The notes: generated by a model not told the origin, from the letters alone. 23,747 bases of DNA from a bacterium (GCA_025774805.1 JALGZR010000060.1:1-23747); one strand, 5' to 3'; numbered from the stretch's first letter, positions 13,319 to 22,046 are shown. A program made the numbers and translations.

Positions 13319-16300
13319 ATGCTCTCCTCGTCCACCTACGCCGGCTCATCCGTCCTCTCCGCCCCTCTGCTCTGTCCTCTCTTTCTTCTCCTCCTCGGCG
13401 TCGACGCGCATGCCGTCGACAGCGTCGCGGTCTGGGTCGGGGAGGGGAACCAGGCCCACGCCCACTACGGGTACGCCGTCGCCCCCGCGGGGGACGTGAA
13501 CGGTGACGGGTACGGCGACGTCCTCGTCGGGGCGCGCAGCTACGACGCCGGCGAACCCAACGAGGGCCGGGTGTTCGTTCACCACGGCTCGCCGTCGGGC
13601 CCCTCTCCCTTCGCCGACTGGAGCGCCGAGGGGGATCAGCTTCTCGCGTTCTTCGGTGCGACCGTCGCGCCCGCGGGGGACGTGAACGGGGACGGCTTCG
13701 GCGACGTGATCATCGGGTCGCCGCAGTGGGACGGCGACCTGGAGAACGAGGGGAAGGCCGTCGTCTACCTCGGCTCGGCCCAAGGCCTCGACTCGCTCCC
13801 GGTCTGGACGCGGGAAGGGGACCAGGGCTCGGCGACGTTCGGGAGCGCCGTCGGCGCCGCCGGCGACGTGAACGGCGACGGCTTCGACGACCTCGTGGTC
13901 GGGGCCCGGGGATGGGACGGGGTCGAGGACAACGCGGGGCGGGTCTTCCTCTTCCTCGGGTCGCCCGGAGGCCCGGACACGGCCGCCGCCTGGAGCGCGA
14001 CGGGCACCCAGGACGACGAGGCTCTGGGTTGGTCCGCCTCCGGTGCAGGTGACGTGAATGGAGACGGTTACGCCGATCTGATCATAGGGGGCTTCAACCA
14101 CCGGGATGCCCATCCCGGGGAGGGGGCGGCCTTCGTCTACCTCGGTTCACCGGCCGGGCCCGAAAGCGCCCCCGCGTGGACGGGGTACGGGGGACAGGAG
14201 GACGCGAGCTTCGGCTGGTCGGTCGGTCCCGCCGGCGACGTGAACGGTGACGGGTACGCCGACGTGATCGTCGGCGCCCGATTCCACGACGCCGCTTCCC
14301 TCGGCGGCGGCCGCGCGTGGGTCTTCCCCGGCACGGCGGCGGGCGTCGGCGGCACCGCCATCGCGTGGTTCGACGGCACCGGGACGAACACGAACCTCGG
14401 CTGGTCGGTCGGCACGGCGGGGGACGTGAACGGAGACGGCCACGCCGACGTGATCGTCGGCGCGCCGCGCGCCGATCGCGTCTGGAACGACACGGGGGAG
14501 GCGCGGATCTGGCTCGGTCGTCCCGGCGGTCTCGACACGACGGCGGCGTGGAGCGCCGGCGGAACCGACCAGGGCGCTCTCTTCGGCTGGTCCGTGGCCG
14601 CGGCCGGCGACGTGGACGGGGACGGGTTCGGTGACGTGATCGTCGGCGCCTACTTCGACGAGATCGATCACGAAAACGAGGGACTGGCCTCCGTCTTCCG
14701 GGGCGGGGCCGAGCGGCCCGGAACGACCGCGGTCTGGCGCGGCACGGGCGGGGTCTCCGCCGTGTCCTACGGCTTCGCCGTCGACTTCGCGGGGGACGTG
14801 AACGGGGACGGCTTCACCGAGCTCCTCGTATCCGATCCGGCCGCCGACCTGGGTCAGCCGGGCGAGGGCCGTGTCGATCTGTACGTCGGCTTCGAGGGAG
14901 GGCCGGACACCTCGCCGGCGTGGACGACCTCGGGGGGCCGCGCGGGAGCGTCGTGGGGACGCGCCATCGCCGGGGCCGGCGACGTGAACGGAGACGGCTA
15001 CGACGACGTGCTCGTCGGGGCGCCGTACCACCAGGAGACCCTCGCCTCCGAAGGTCGCGCCGCGCTGTACCCGGGGTCGGCCGCGGGGCTCGCGCCGCTG
15101 CCGGCCTGGAACGGATACGGGGAACAGAGCTCCGCGTTTCTGGGCTTCGCCGTCGCGGGCGCGGGGGACGTGAACGGCGACGGGTACGCCGACTTTCTCC
15201 TCGGGGCCTACCAGGCGGACGGGGCCGCCTCGGCCGCGGGGGTGGTCCGCGTGCACTACGGGGCGGCGAGCGGACCGGCCGACACGTGCGATCTGCTCCT
15301 CGAGGGAACGGAGACCGGGGGCCAGTACGGTTACGCCGTCGCCGGCGCGGGGGACGTGAACCGCGACGGCTACGCCGACGTGATCGTCGGCGAGCCCGGG
15401 GCCACGGGCGGGGAGGGCGAAGAGGGACGCGCGTGGCTCCATCTTGGCTCCCCGACCGGGCTGGACCCGTCCCCGGCGTGGAGCGTGGGGGGCGATCAGA
15501 GCGGGGCCCGCTACGGAAGTCATGTGGCCGCCGCCGGGGACGTGGACGCAGACGGTTACGCCGACGTCCTCGTGGTCGCCCCGCTCTACGACGACGGCGA
15601 GACCGACGAGGGCGTGGCGTTCCTCTATCGCGGGGCGCCGGCCGGGCTCGAGGCGACGCCGGCCTGGAGCGTCGGATCCGACTCGGAGTGGGTCGAGCTC
15701 TCACGGGCTGGGGGAGCCGGTGACGTGAACGGCGACGGGTACGGCGACGTCCTGGTCGGCGCCTCGCGCTTCACCGGGAACCACACGTGGGAGGGGCGCG
15801 TCTCGCTCTACCTCGGCTCCCCCGCCGGCCTCGACGCGACCCCGGTCCGGGAGTGGTCCGGCGGCACCGCGCTCGCGCGTCTCGGGTCGGCGCTCACGGG
15901 ACGGGGAGATCCCGGGGGAGACGGATGGCCCGACCTGCTGATCGGCGCGCAGGGTCTCGCCGACTCGGTCGCCACGGGCGGCGCGGCCTTCCTCTTTTCG
16001 GCGAATCGAGGATCCGGAACCGCCCACGCTCCCCGGCAGCGCCGCGCCGACGGCACGGCGCCGATCGCGCTCGGGGGGCGCTCCGACTCGGAGACTTCCT
16101 TCCGTGTCGCGGGGCTCGGCCGATCGGCCGCGGGACGCGCCCGGATCGCGCTCGTCGCGGAGGTGACGCGGCTGGCGTTCCCGTTCGACGGGACGGAGAC
16201 GGTTCGCGGCGACTGGTACGACACGGGGGCGCCCGCCCCCGGACAGGGAAGCGCGATCGCTCTGGAGGAATCGGTGTCCGGACTCGCGCCCGGCCGGAGC

Positions 16301-16741
16301 CTCCGCTGGCGGATCCGGTTCGCCGGGACCGACCCGCGCTTCCCGAGCTCCCCCTGGTTCACGCTGCCCGGCAACGGCGCGACCGAGATCGATCTGCGCA
16401 CGTCCGGCTCCCCGACGAGCGCCCCTCCGTCCCGATTGCCCAAGAGCGCGGCCGCCTCCGAAGGGGCCGGCCCTCTCGTCCTCGCCGTGCCGTCCCCGTT
16501 CGCGACCGCGATGACGGCGGTACTCCGGCTCTCCCGGCCGGGAGCGGTCCGGGTCGCGGTGCACGACGTGACGGGCCGACACTTGACAACGCTCGCGGAC
16601 GGTCCGCTCTCCGCCGGCACGCACCGGTTCCCGTGGGACGGGCGCGATCTCCGCGGTCGCCCCGTGGCTCCGGGGGTCTACTTCGTGCGGGCGGTCTGCA
16701 ACGGCGAGACGACGTCCGCCCGCGCGGTGCGCGTGCGGTAA
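13319..16741 (+). CDS. Secreted FG-GAP (integrin-alpha-like) repeat protein with C-terminal FlgD/T9SS-like Ig domain
   Basis: A 1140-residue secreted or surface protein. A signal peptide (hydrophobic core LLCPLFLLLLG, cut after AHA near residue 32) is followed by fourteen FG-GAP units from residue 50 to about 905. Each carries a calcium-binding loop of the form AGDVNGDGYADVIVGA. The units could fold as two seven-bladed propellers (inference). A beta-rich linker domain (about 905-1050, with SLRWRIRFAGTDPRF) and a final Ig-like domain (about 1056-1140, VRVAVHDVTGRHL ... APGVYFVRAV) follow. That last type is the FlgD-like or type-IX sorting domain common in FCB bacteria. Adhesion or polymer binding is likely, but no partner is visible. 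The start has only a weak GGGGG ribosome site; the signal peptide supports it. Confidence 0.92.
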   Translation: MLSSSTYAGSSVLSAPLLCPLFLLLLGVDAHAVDSVAVWVGEGNQAHAHYGYAVAPAGDVNGDGYGDVLVGARSYDAGEPNEGRVFVHHGSPSGPSPFADWSAEGDQLLAFFGATVAPAGDVNGDGFGDVIIGSPQWDGDLENEGKAVVYLGSAQGLDSLPVWTREGDQGSATFGSAVGAAGDVNGDGFDDLVVGARGWDGVEDNAGRVFLFLGSPGGPDTAAAWSATGTQDDEALGWSASGAGDVNGDGYADLIIGGFNHRDAHPGEGAAFVYLGSPAGPESAPAWTGYGGQEDASFGWSVGPAGDVNGDGYADVIVGARFHDAASLGGGRAWVFPGTAAGVGGTAIAWFDGTGTNTNLGWSVGTAGDVNGDGHADVIVGAPRADRVWNDTGEARIWLGRPGGLDTTAAWSAGGTDQGALFGWSVAAAGDVDGDGFGDVIVGAYFDEIDHENEGLASVFRGGAERPGTTAVWRGTGGVSAVSYGFAVDFAGDVNGDGFTELLVSDPAADLGQPGEGRVDLYVGFEGGPDTSPAWTTSGGRAGASWGRAIAGAGDVNGDGYDDVLVGAPYHQETLASEGRAALYPGSAAGLAPLPAWNGYGEQSSAFLGFAVAGAGDVNGDGYADFLLGAYQADGAASAAGVVRVHYGAASGPADTCDLLLEGTETGGQYGYAVAGAGDVNRDGYADVIVGEPGATGGEGEEGRAWLHLGSPTGLDPSPAWSVGGDQSGARYGSHVAAAGDVDADGYADVLVVAPLYDDGETDEGVAFLYRGAPAGLEATPAWSVGSDSEWVELSRAGGAGDVNGDGYGDVLVGASRFTGNHTWEGRVSLYLGSPAGLDATPVREWSGGTALARLGSALTGRGDPGGDGWPDLLIGAQGLADSVATGGAAFLFSANRGSGTAHAPRQRRADGTAPIALGGRSDSETSFRVAGLGRSAAGRARIALVAEVTRLAFPFDGTETVRGDWYDTGAPAPGQGSAIALEESVSGLAPGRSLRWRIRFAGTDPRFPSSPWFTLPGNGATEIDLRTSGSPTSAPPSRLPKSAAASEGAGPLVLAVPSPFATAMTAVLRLSRPGAVRVAVHDVTGRHLTTLADGPLSAGTHRFPWDGRDLRGRPVAPGVYFVRAVCNGETTSARAVRVR
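13466..16033 (+). repeat. Fourteen tandem 186-bp FG-GAP coding repeats
   Basis: The Asp codon of the GDV(N/D) core falls at 13493, 13679, 13865, 14051, 14237, 14423, 14609, 14795, 14981, 15167, 15353, 15539, 15722 and 15908. Twelve of thirteen intervals are exactly 186 bp; one is 183 bp. The core GACGTGAACGGNGACGG is the best conserved part and the rest has diverged. Unit 11 has NRDG, unit 12 DADG, and unit 14 PGGDG in place of the usual N/D-G-D-G loop. Confidence 0.95.
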
Positions 16742-16750
16742 CGCCCCCGT

Positions 16751-16779
16751 TTGACCCCGCACGCCCCACCCCGTAGTCT
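16751..16779 (+). promoter_or_regulatory. Candidate promoter for hutU-hutI
   Basis: TTGACC (16751-16756), a 17-nt spacer and TAGTCT (16774-16779), 48 bp before the hutU ATG and just after the FG-GAP stop. It suggests that the hut genes have their own promoter. No HutC-like or other dyad operator was seen beside it. Confidence 0.5.
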
Positions 16780-16815
16780 CGTCTCCGGATGCTCCTCCTT
16801 CTGACCGCACAACGC

Positions 16816-16820
16816 GGAGG
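16816..16820 (+). promoter_or_regulatory. Ribosome binding site of hutU
   Basis: GGAGG is placed 6 nt before the ATG at 16827, which settles this start. Confidence 0.7.
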
Positions 16821-16826
16821 ACCCTC

Positions 16827-18491
16827 ATGACCGTCGCCTCGCGCACCATCCGGGCGCCGCGCGGAACCGAGATCTCCTGTCGGTCGTGGCAGACCGAAGC
16901 GGCGCTGCGCATGCTGATGAACAATCTCGACCCCGACGTCGCGGAGCTGCCCGACCAGCTCATCGTCTACGGGGGCTCGGGTCGGGCCGCGCGGAGCTGG
17001 GAAGCGTTCGACGACATCGTCCGCGCTCTCCGCCGTCTCGAGATCAACGAGACCCTTCTCGTCCAGTCGGGGAAGCCGGTCGGCGTCTTCCGCACCACGC
17101 CCGACTCCCCCCGCGTGCTCATCGCGAACGCGAACCTGGTCGGACGCTGGGCGACCTGGGAGGAGTTCCGGCGGCTCGAGGCGGCCGGGCTCATCATGTT
17201 CGGACAGATGACGGCCGGAAGCTGGATCTACATCGGGACGCAGGGAATTCTCCAGGGCACGTACGAGACCTTCGCCGCGCTCGCGGAGAAGCACGGGTGG
17301 GGCGATCTCAGCGGACGCTTCGTTCTCACGGCGGGACTCGGCGGCATGGGCGGCGCCCAACCGCTCTCGGTGACGATGAACGGGGGCGTGGCGCTCATCG
17401 CCGAGGTCGACCGTCACCGAATCGAGCGGCGTCTCGAGACGCGGTACCTCGACGAGTGCGCCGACTCGTTCGAGGACGCCATGGCCCGCGTCGAGCGAGC
17501 GCTCGAGGAGAGGCGGCCGCTCTCGGTGGGAATCGAGATGAACGCGGCCGACCTCTACGAGAAGATCCTCTCGGGAAGCCGGCTGCCCGACGTCGTCACC
17601 GACCAGACGTCCGCGCACGATCTCCTCGACGGCTACGTACCCGCGGGAATCCCGTACGCCGACGCGCTCGCACTGCGCCGCTCCGATCCGGAGGACTACG
17701 TGAGGCGCGCAAAGGAGACCGCGGTCCGTCACGTGAAGGCGATGCTCGGGTTCCGGGAGCGGGGTGCGGTCGTCTTCGACTACGGCAACAACCTGCGGGG
17801 CGCGGCCGAGGAGGGCGGGCTCGAGAACGCGTACGCCTATCCCGGGTTCGTTCCGGCCTATATCCGCCCGCTCTTCTGCCGGGGGAAGGGGCCCTTCCGG
17901 TGGGCCGCGCTCTCCGGCGATCCCGGTGACATCGCCGTGACCGACGAGGCGTTGCTCGAGGCGTTTCCCGAGGACCGGGTGCTCGCGCGCTGGCTGCCGC
18001 TCGCCGCCGAGCGCGTCGCCTTCCAGGGTCTGCCGAGCCGGATCTGCTGGTTCGGGTACGGGGAACGCGCCCGCGCGGGTCGCGTCTTCAACGATCTCGT
18101 GCGCACGGGGAGGGTGAAGGCGCCGATCGTCATCGGACGCGATCACCTCGACTGCGGATCGGTGGCGTCCCCGTACCGCGAGACCGAGGGCATGAAGGAC
18201 GGCAGCGACGCCATCGCCGACTGGCCGCTCCTGAACGCGATGCTCAACATCGCCTGCGGCGCGACCTGGGTGAGCTTCCACCACGGAGGGGGGGTCGGCA
18301 TCGGGAACTCGCTCCACGCCGGAATGGTCATCGTGGCCGACGGCACGGACGAAGCGGCCGCCCGCCTCGAGCGCGTGCTGACCGCCGACCCGGGCACGGG
18401 AGTGATGCGGCACGCCGACGCCGGGTACGAGCTCGCGATCGAGGTCGCGAAGAAGAAAGGACTCGACCTGCCCGGGATCACCGATCGATGA
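16827..18491 (+). CDS. hutU: Urocanate hydratase (urocanase)
   Basis: A 554-residue cytosolic enzyme, the usual length, that adds water to urocanate to give 4-imidazolone-5-propanoate in histidine breakdown, with tightly bound NAD+. The N-terminal signature [20 protein letters not shown] is typical of the family. A glycine-rich NAD-binding stretch [10 protein letters not shown] lies at 170-179. The strongly conserved [10 protein letters not shown] is at 399-408, with Cys407 matching the active-site Cys410 of the Pseudomonas putida enzyme. Further family motifs are [12 protein letters not shown] and [11 protein letters not shown]. The gene is the first of a two-gene operon; its TGA overlaps the hutI start (ATGA at 18488-18491). 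hutH and the later hutG or ftcD genes are not in the window. Confidence 0.98.
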   Translation: MTVASRTIRAPRGTEISCRSWQTEAALRMLMNNLDPDVAELPDQLIVYGGSGRAARSWEAFDDIVRALRRLEINETLLVQSGKPVGVFRTTPDSPRVLIANANLVGRWATWEEFRRLEAAGLIMFGQMTAGSWIYIGTQGILQGTYETFAALAEKHGWGDLSGRFVLTAGLGGMGGAQPLSVTMNGGVALIAEVDRHRIERRLETRYLDECADSFEDAMARVERALEERRPLSVGIEMNAADLYEKILSGSRLPDVVTDQTSAHDLLDGYVPAGIPYADALALRRSDPEDYVRRAKETAVRHVKAMLGFRERGAVVFDYGNNLRGAAEEGGLENAYAYPGFVPAYIRPLFCRGKGPFRWAALSGDPGDIAVTDEALLEAFPEDRVLARWLPLAAERVAFQGLPSRICWFGYGERARAGRVFNDLVRTGRVKAPIVIGRDHLDCGSVASPYRETEGMKDGSDAIADWPLLNAMLNIACGATWVSFHHGGGVGIGNSLHAGMVIVADGTDEAAARLERVLTADPGTGVMRHADAGYELAIEVAKKKGLDLPGITDR

Positions 18492-19786
18492 GCCGTCCGC
18501 GCTGCGACCTCGTCGTCGAGAATGCCGCGCAGGTTCTCACGATGGAGCGCCCGGGGCTCGTCGGGCCCCGGCGGGGCGACGATCTCCGCGAGGTCGGCGC
18601 GATCGAGAACGGCGCCGTGGCGGTGCACGGTGAGGAGATCGTGTGGGTTGGCCCGGCGGCGGAGCTCGCGACCGCCGTCGAGGTCGACGCCAACGCGGTC
18701 CGGATCGACGCCGGCGGAGGAACCGTCACCCCCGGCTTCGTCGACTCCCACACGCACCTGATCTTCGGGGGATCCCGCCACGACGAGTTCGAGCGGCGTC
18801 TCTCCGGGCAGACCTATCTGGAGATCGCCGCCGCCGGGGGAGGCATCCGCTCGTCGGTTCGCCACACGCGGGAGGCGTCGGAGGACGAGCTCGCCCGGCT
18901 CGGTCGAGAGCGCCTGGATCTGCTGCTCCGACACGGCACGACCACCGTGGAGTGCAAGAGCGGCTACGGGCTCGCGACCGAGCACGAGCTCAAGCAGCTC
19001 CGGGCGCTGGCCCGAGCCTCCGACGGGCATCCGGTCGAGACCGTCTCCACGTTTCTCGGGGCGCACGAGTTTCCTCCCGAGTTCGCCGAGAACCGGGAGG
19101 GCTACGTGAGCCTCCTCGTGGAGGAGATGATCCCCGCCGTGGCCGAGGCCGGGCTCGCGGAGTACGCCGACTGCTTCTGCGAGGAGGGAGTCTACACTCC
19201 GGAACAGGCGCGACGGGTCTTGCTCGCGGCCGACGCCGCCGGGATGCGACCGAGGCTTCACGCGGACGAGTTCTCGCCCTCGGGCGCGGCCGAGCTCGCC
19301 GCGGAGATCGGAGCCCTCTCCGCCGACCACCTGAGCGCGATCTCCGACGAGGGGATCCGCGCTCTCGCCTCCTCCGACACCATCGGCACGTTGCTGCCGG
19401 GCACCACGTTCTCGTGCCGCATTCCGGGAGCCGACGCCCGGCGGTTGATCGACGCGGGCGTGGCCATAGCACTCGCCACCGACCTGAACCCGGGCAGCTG
19501 CGCCATCGACTCGATGGGAGTGATCGTCGGGCTGGCCTGCCTCCACCTCGGTTTGCTCCCGTCGGAGGCCTTCACCGCCGCCACGATCAACTCCGCGCAC
19601 GCGATCGAGCGGGCGGACCGCGTCGGATCGATCGCTCCGGGAAAGCAGGCGGACTTGCTGATCTTGGCGCTTCCTGACTACCGCTGCGTTCCCTACCGGT
19701 TCGGCACGAATCACGTCCGGTCGGTCGTCAAGCGGGGACGGATCGTCGTCGCGCCGAACGGGCGCCTCGAGGCGGCTCGCGCCTGA
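18488..19786 (+). CDS. hutI: Imidazolonepropionase
   Basis: A 432-residue metal-dependent amidohydrolase that opens the imidazolone ring to give N-formimino-L-glutamate, the step after HutU. The metal ligands of the Bacillus subtilis enzyme (His80, His82, His249, Asp324) map to His88 and His90 (in [10 protein letters not shown]), His258 and Asp332 (in ATDLNPGS), with nearly identical spacing. The substrate residues Glu252 and His272 map to Glu261 and His281. All are present, so the protein should be active. The ATG overlaps the hutU stop by four bases, so translation is coupled. A short N-terminal beta segment ([13 protein letters not shown]) and C-terminal strands complete the usual composite sandwich. 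Confidence 0.97.
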   Translation: MSRPRCDLVVENAAQVLTMERPGLVGPRRGDDLREVGAIENGAVAVHGEEIVWVGPAAELATAVEVDANAVRIDAGGGTVTPGFVDSHTHLIFGGSRHDEFERRLSGQTYLEIAAAGGGIRSSVRHTREASEDELARLGRERLDLLLRHGTTTVECKSGYGLATEHELKQLRALARASDGHPVETVSTFLGAHEFPPEFAENREGYVSLLVEEMIPAVAEAGLAEYADCFCEEGVYTPEQARRVLLAADAAGMRPRLHADEFSPSGAAELAAEIGALSADHLSAISDEGIRALASSDTIGTLLPGTTFSCRIPGADARRLIDAGVAIALATDLNPGSCAIDSMGVIVGLACLHLGLLPSEAFTAATINSAHAIERADRVGSIAPGKQADLLILALPDYRCVPYRFGTNHVRSVVKRGRIVVAPNGRLEAARA

Positions 19787-19893
19787 GTCCGGAGAGGTGG
19801 AGACGAGCCCTCGCCCGGGGCCGGTCGCCCCGGCGGCTCCGCGGGAGGGCGCCCCCGGCCGGGACGCACAGGATTTCACACCCTTTCTCAAGA

Positions 19894-19921
19894 TTCCCCC
19901 GGAAGCTTCCGAATTGGGGAA
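19894..19921. repeat. Nested palindrome upstream of the TPR gene
   Basis: A perfect 12-bp palindrome CGGAAGCTTCCG (19900-19911) sits inside outer arms TTCCCC (19894-19899) and GGGGAA (19916-19921). No T run follows, so it looks more like a protein-binding site or a transcript hairpin than a terminator. It lies about 85 bp before the TTG start. Confidence 0.4.
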
Positions 19922-19995
19922 AGGCGCGGGCCATTCCCGTGGACCCGCCGCCCCTCGGCCCTCCTGCGAGGGTCCTCGTGCCCGGCTCGGAGTCC

Positions 19996-20000
19996 GGAGG
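19996..20000 (+). promoter_or_regulatory. Ribosome binding site that decides the TTG start of the TPR gene
   Basis: GGAGG ends 6 nt before TTG at 20007. It is the only good ribosome site near the point where the translation becomes protein-like (TELDTKRQASELLEKG). Confidence 0.65.
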
Positions 20001-20006
20001 GATCCA

Positions 20007-21845
20007 TTGACCGAGCTCGACACCAAGAGACAGGCCTCCGAGCTCCTGGAGAAGGGGCGGCTCGAGGAGGCCATCGCGAAGTACAAGGAACTCCTGGAAC
20101 ACGCCAAGCGGCCGAACCCCGCCATTCTGAATCTCATCGGCGACATCTACGTCAGGCAAGGCGACTACCAGAGGGCGTTCGAGAGTTTCCTCACCGGTCT
20201 GAAGGTCTATACGGAAGAAGGGCTCTTCCACAACGCGATCGCCGTGGGCAAGAAGATCCTGCGTATGGATCGAGAGCAGACCGACGTCTACGGGTTGCTG
20301 GGAAACCTCTACGCCCGTCAGGGCCTGGGGATGGACTGCATCAAGTTCCTGTCCGAGTACAGCCGCCGTCGCGAAGAGGATGGGGAATACCCCGTCGCTC
20401 TGGCGGCGTTTGCGGAGGCGTGCGAGATCCTCCCCGAGTTCCCCGAGATCCACACCACTTACGGGAACATGCTCGAACGGGTCGATCGGAGGGAAGACGC
20501 CGCGGCACGCTACGACGCCGCGGCCCGGGCGCTCGACGAACGGGATCAGCCGGAAAAGGCGGACGAGTGGCGACGGCGGGCAAGGAAGCTGCGCGGCGTA
20601 TCGGGGCCCCCGCCGAGGTCCGTCGACAGGGGCACGCAGGCGTTCGGCGACCTGATGAGTCTCCGAAACCTCGACGGGGATACCGGCGGCGCCGGTTCGG
20701 AGCCGGGCCGGGATCGGTACTGGGGACGCATCGAGGAACCGGAGGGAGTGTCGACCACCGCGCCGACCCCGATGGCCGGGCCCTCGTTCGACTCCGAGGC
20801 TCCGTGGAAGGAGTTTGATCCCGGGAAGCATCCGGATCTGCCGCCCCCGCCCCCGCTCCCGCCGCGGGCCGCTCCGTCCGTCGCGGAGGCGTCCCTCGCG
20901 GCTCGGACGCCCGAATCCCCGGCGGCGGATACGGAGGGCCTCGTCCTCAATCGGCGGGAGCCCGACCTCGAGGGGCTCGACACTCCCGTCGAGGCGTCGG
21001 CGCTCGACAGTCTGACCGGCATCATCATGCCCCCCGGACAGGAGCCGCCTCCACTGAGCGATCCGGCAGCCGAAGCGGAACTCGCGGCGGCGGAGCCGAC
21101 CAGGGGGCCCACCGAGAGTCCGGTCGACGAGGAGATCCGGGTCGAGTCCCTGGAGGATCTGTCTCCCCTCGACATCCTCTCCGGTCTCACGATGGGGCCG
21201 GCGGAGCCCGCAACCGAGGAGCCGTCGGCCGAGCCGATCGCGAAGGGGCCGACGACGAAGGAACCGGTGGCGACGCCGGCCGAGGACGAATCGGGGATCT
21301 CCCTGGATCTGGGGGCGGGATCGGATCTCGAGGAGTTCTTCGAGACGGCCGCACAGGCCGACTCCGAGCAGGCGATCATCATCGGAGACGACTTCGAGCT
21401 CGTGCGCGAGGGCGGAGATGTGAACGAGGTCATCGCCGACTTCCGCGAGGCGACTGCGGAGATCCTCGATCTGGACGATCATCAGGCGCACTACGACCTC
21501 GGAACGACGTACCTGGAGATGGAGCTGTTCGACGAGGCGGCCGCCGAGTATGAGATCGCGGCCCGCGGAGAGTCCTTCGCGCTCGCGAGCCGTGAGATGC
21601 TCGGGTACTGCTTCCTCCGAAAGGGGAAGATCGATCTCGCGATCCGCGAGCTGGAGCGCGGGCTGGGAATCCCCGGACACGACGATCGGGACAAGCTCGG
21701 GCTGCTCTACAACCTGGGGATCGCGTGCGGAGTGCTCGACCAGGAGTCGCGCGCGATCGAGTACTTCCAGCGGATTCTGGAGCTCGATCCCGACTTCCGC
21801 GACACGGGAGATCGGCTGGAGCGACTCGTCCAGAACAGCCCGTAG
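20007..21845 (+). CDS. Two-part tetratricopeptide repeat protein
   Basis: A 612-residue protein that probably starts at a TTG. Residues 1 to about 195 contain helical TPR units (NLIGDIYVRQGDYQRAFESF; VYGLLGNLYARQG). Residues about 200-440 are rich in Pro, Ala, Glu, Ser and Thr and look disordered, with the short repeated theme LDSLTGI/LDILSGL. Residues about 450-612 form a second TPR block (HYDLGTTYLEMELFDEAAAEYE; LYNLGIACGVLDQESRAIEYF). There is no signal peptide or membrane segment, so it is probably a cytosolic scaffold. I cannot name a function. It stands between hutI and the ECF gene with gaps of over 200 bp on both sides, so it is probably a separate transcription unit, ended by the hairpin at 21895. 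Confidence 0.85.
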   Translation: MTELDTKRQASELLEKGRLEEAIAKYKELLEHAKRPNPAILNLIGDIYVRQGDYQRAFESFLTGLKVYTEEGLFHNAIAVGKKILRMDREQTDVYGLLGNLYARQGLGMDCIKFLSEYSRRREEDGEYPVALAAFAEACEILPEFPEIHTTYGNMLERVDRREDAAARYDAAARALDERDQPEKADEWRRRARKLRGVSGPPPRSVDRGTQAFGDLMSLRNLDGDTGGAGSEPGRDRYWGRIEEPEGVSTTAPTPMAGPSFDSEAPWKEFDPGKHPDLPPPPPLPPRAAPSVAEASLAARTPESPAADTEGLVLNRREPDLEGLDTPVEASALDSLTGIIMPPGQEPPPLSDPAAEAELAAAEPTRGPTESPVDEEIRVESLEDLSPLDILSGLTMGPAEPATEEPSAEPIAKGPTTKEPVATPAEDESGISLDLGAGSDLEEFFETAAQADSEQAIIIGDDFELVREGGDVNEVIADFREATAEILDLDDHQAHYDLGTTYLEMELFDEAAAEYEIAARGESFALASREMLGYCFLRKGKIDLAIRELERGLGIPGHDDRDKLGLLYNLGIACGVLDQESRAIEYFQRILELDPDFRDTGDRLERLVQNSP

Positions 21846-21894
21846 CCTACCTACATATCTCACCAGGCTCTGCTGCGGCCGAAGAGCACTCTCG

Positions 21895-21930
21895 AGGGGG
21901 GCGCCCGACCGGTCGCCCCCCTTCGTCTTC
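21895..21930 (+). terminator. Probable intrinsic terminator after the TPR gene
   Basis: AGGGGGGCG (21895-21903) pairs with CGCCCCCCT (21914-21922), a 9-bp GC-rich stem with a 10-nt loop. It is followed by a pyrimidine-rich stretch (TTCGTCTTCCCCTCTCC). It begins 49 bp after the TPR stop. The tail is not a pure T run, so strength is uncertain. Confidence 0.5.
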
Positions 21931-21970
21931 CCCTCTCCGTTCCCTTTTCGCAGGCTTTCGGACGATCCCT

Positions 21971-22001
21971 CGATCCGGGCGACACGCTCTCTCCCGGATC
22001 G
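21971..22001. repeat. Perfect inverted repeat in the leader region of the ECF gene
   Basis: CGATCCGGG (21971-21979) and CCCGGATCG (21993-22001) are perfect 9-bp arms around a 13-nt loop, just upstream of the candidate promoter at 22018. It could be an operator or a second transcript-end hairpin. It does not resemble a cobalamin or thiamine riboswitch. Confidence 0.4.
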
Positions 22002-22017
22002 GGCGGGCGGCGGAGCG

Positions 22018-22046
22018 TTGACGCTCTTCCGCACGCTCGCTACGCT
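22018..22046 (+). promoter_or_regulatory. Candidate promoter for ECF S component and TonB receptor
   Basis: TTGACG (22018-22023), a 17-nt spacer and TACGCT (22041-22046), 44 bp before the ATG at 22091. The -35 lies within a small dyad GAGCG-TTGA-CGCTC (22013-22026), which could let a regulator block it. Confidence 0.45.

Larger units (their letters stand above)
19787..20006. other. Gap between hutI and the TPR gene with a palindrome
   Basis: The frame of the next gene stays open through this gap, but its Gly/Pro/Arg-rich translation is not protein-like and the ribosome site at 19996 argues for a start at 20007. The gap holds a nested palindrome (19894-19921). I see no clear -35/-10 pair. Confidence 0.5.

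Noticed and set aside
9807-13499. 1230-codon plus-strand frame opposite the tricorn gene, and another minus-strand frame within it
   Set aside because: The tricorn frame has a signal peptide and a full catalytic tetrad; the others are shadows of its codon bias.
13466-16033. Regular repeats as a possible CRISPR array
   Set aside because: The period is 186 bp, the repeats are in frame and protein-coding, and the conserved core is only about 17 bp.
19728-22034. 768-codon minus-strand frame over the TPR gene
   Set aside because: The plus-strand frame has recognisable TPR units and a ribosome site; the reverse product is Arg/Leu-rich and lacks domains.
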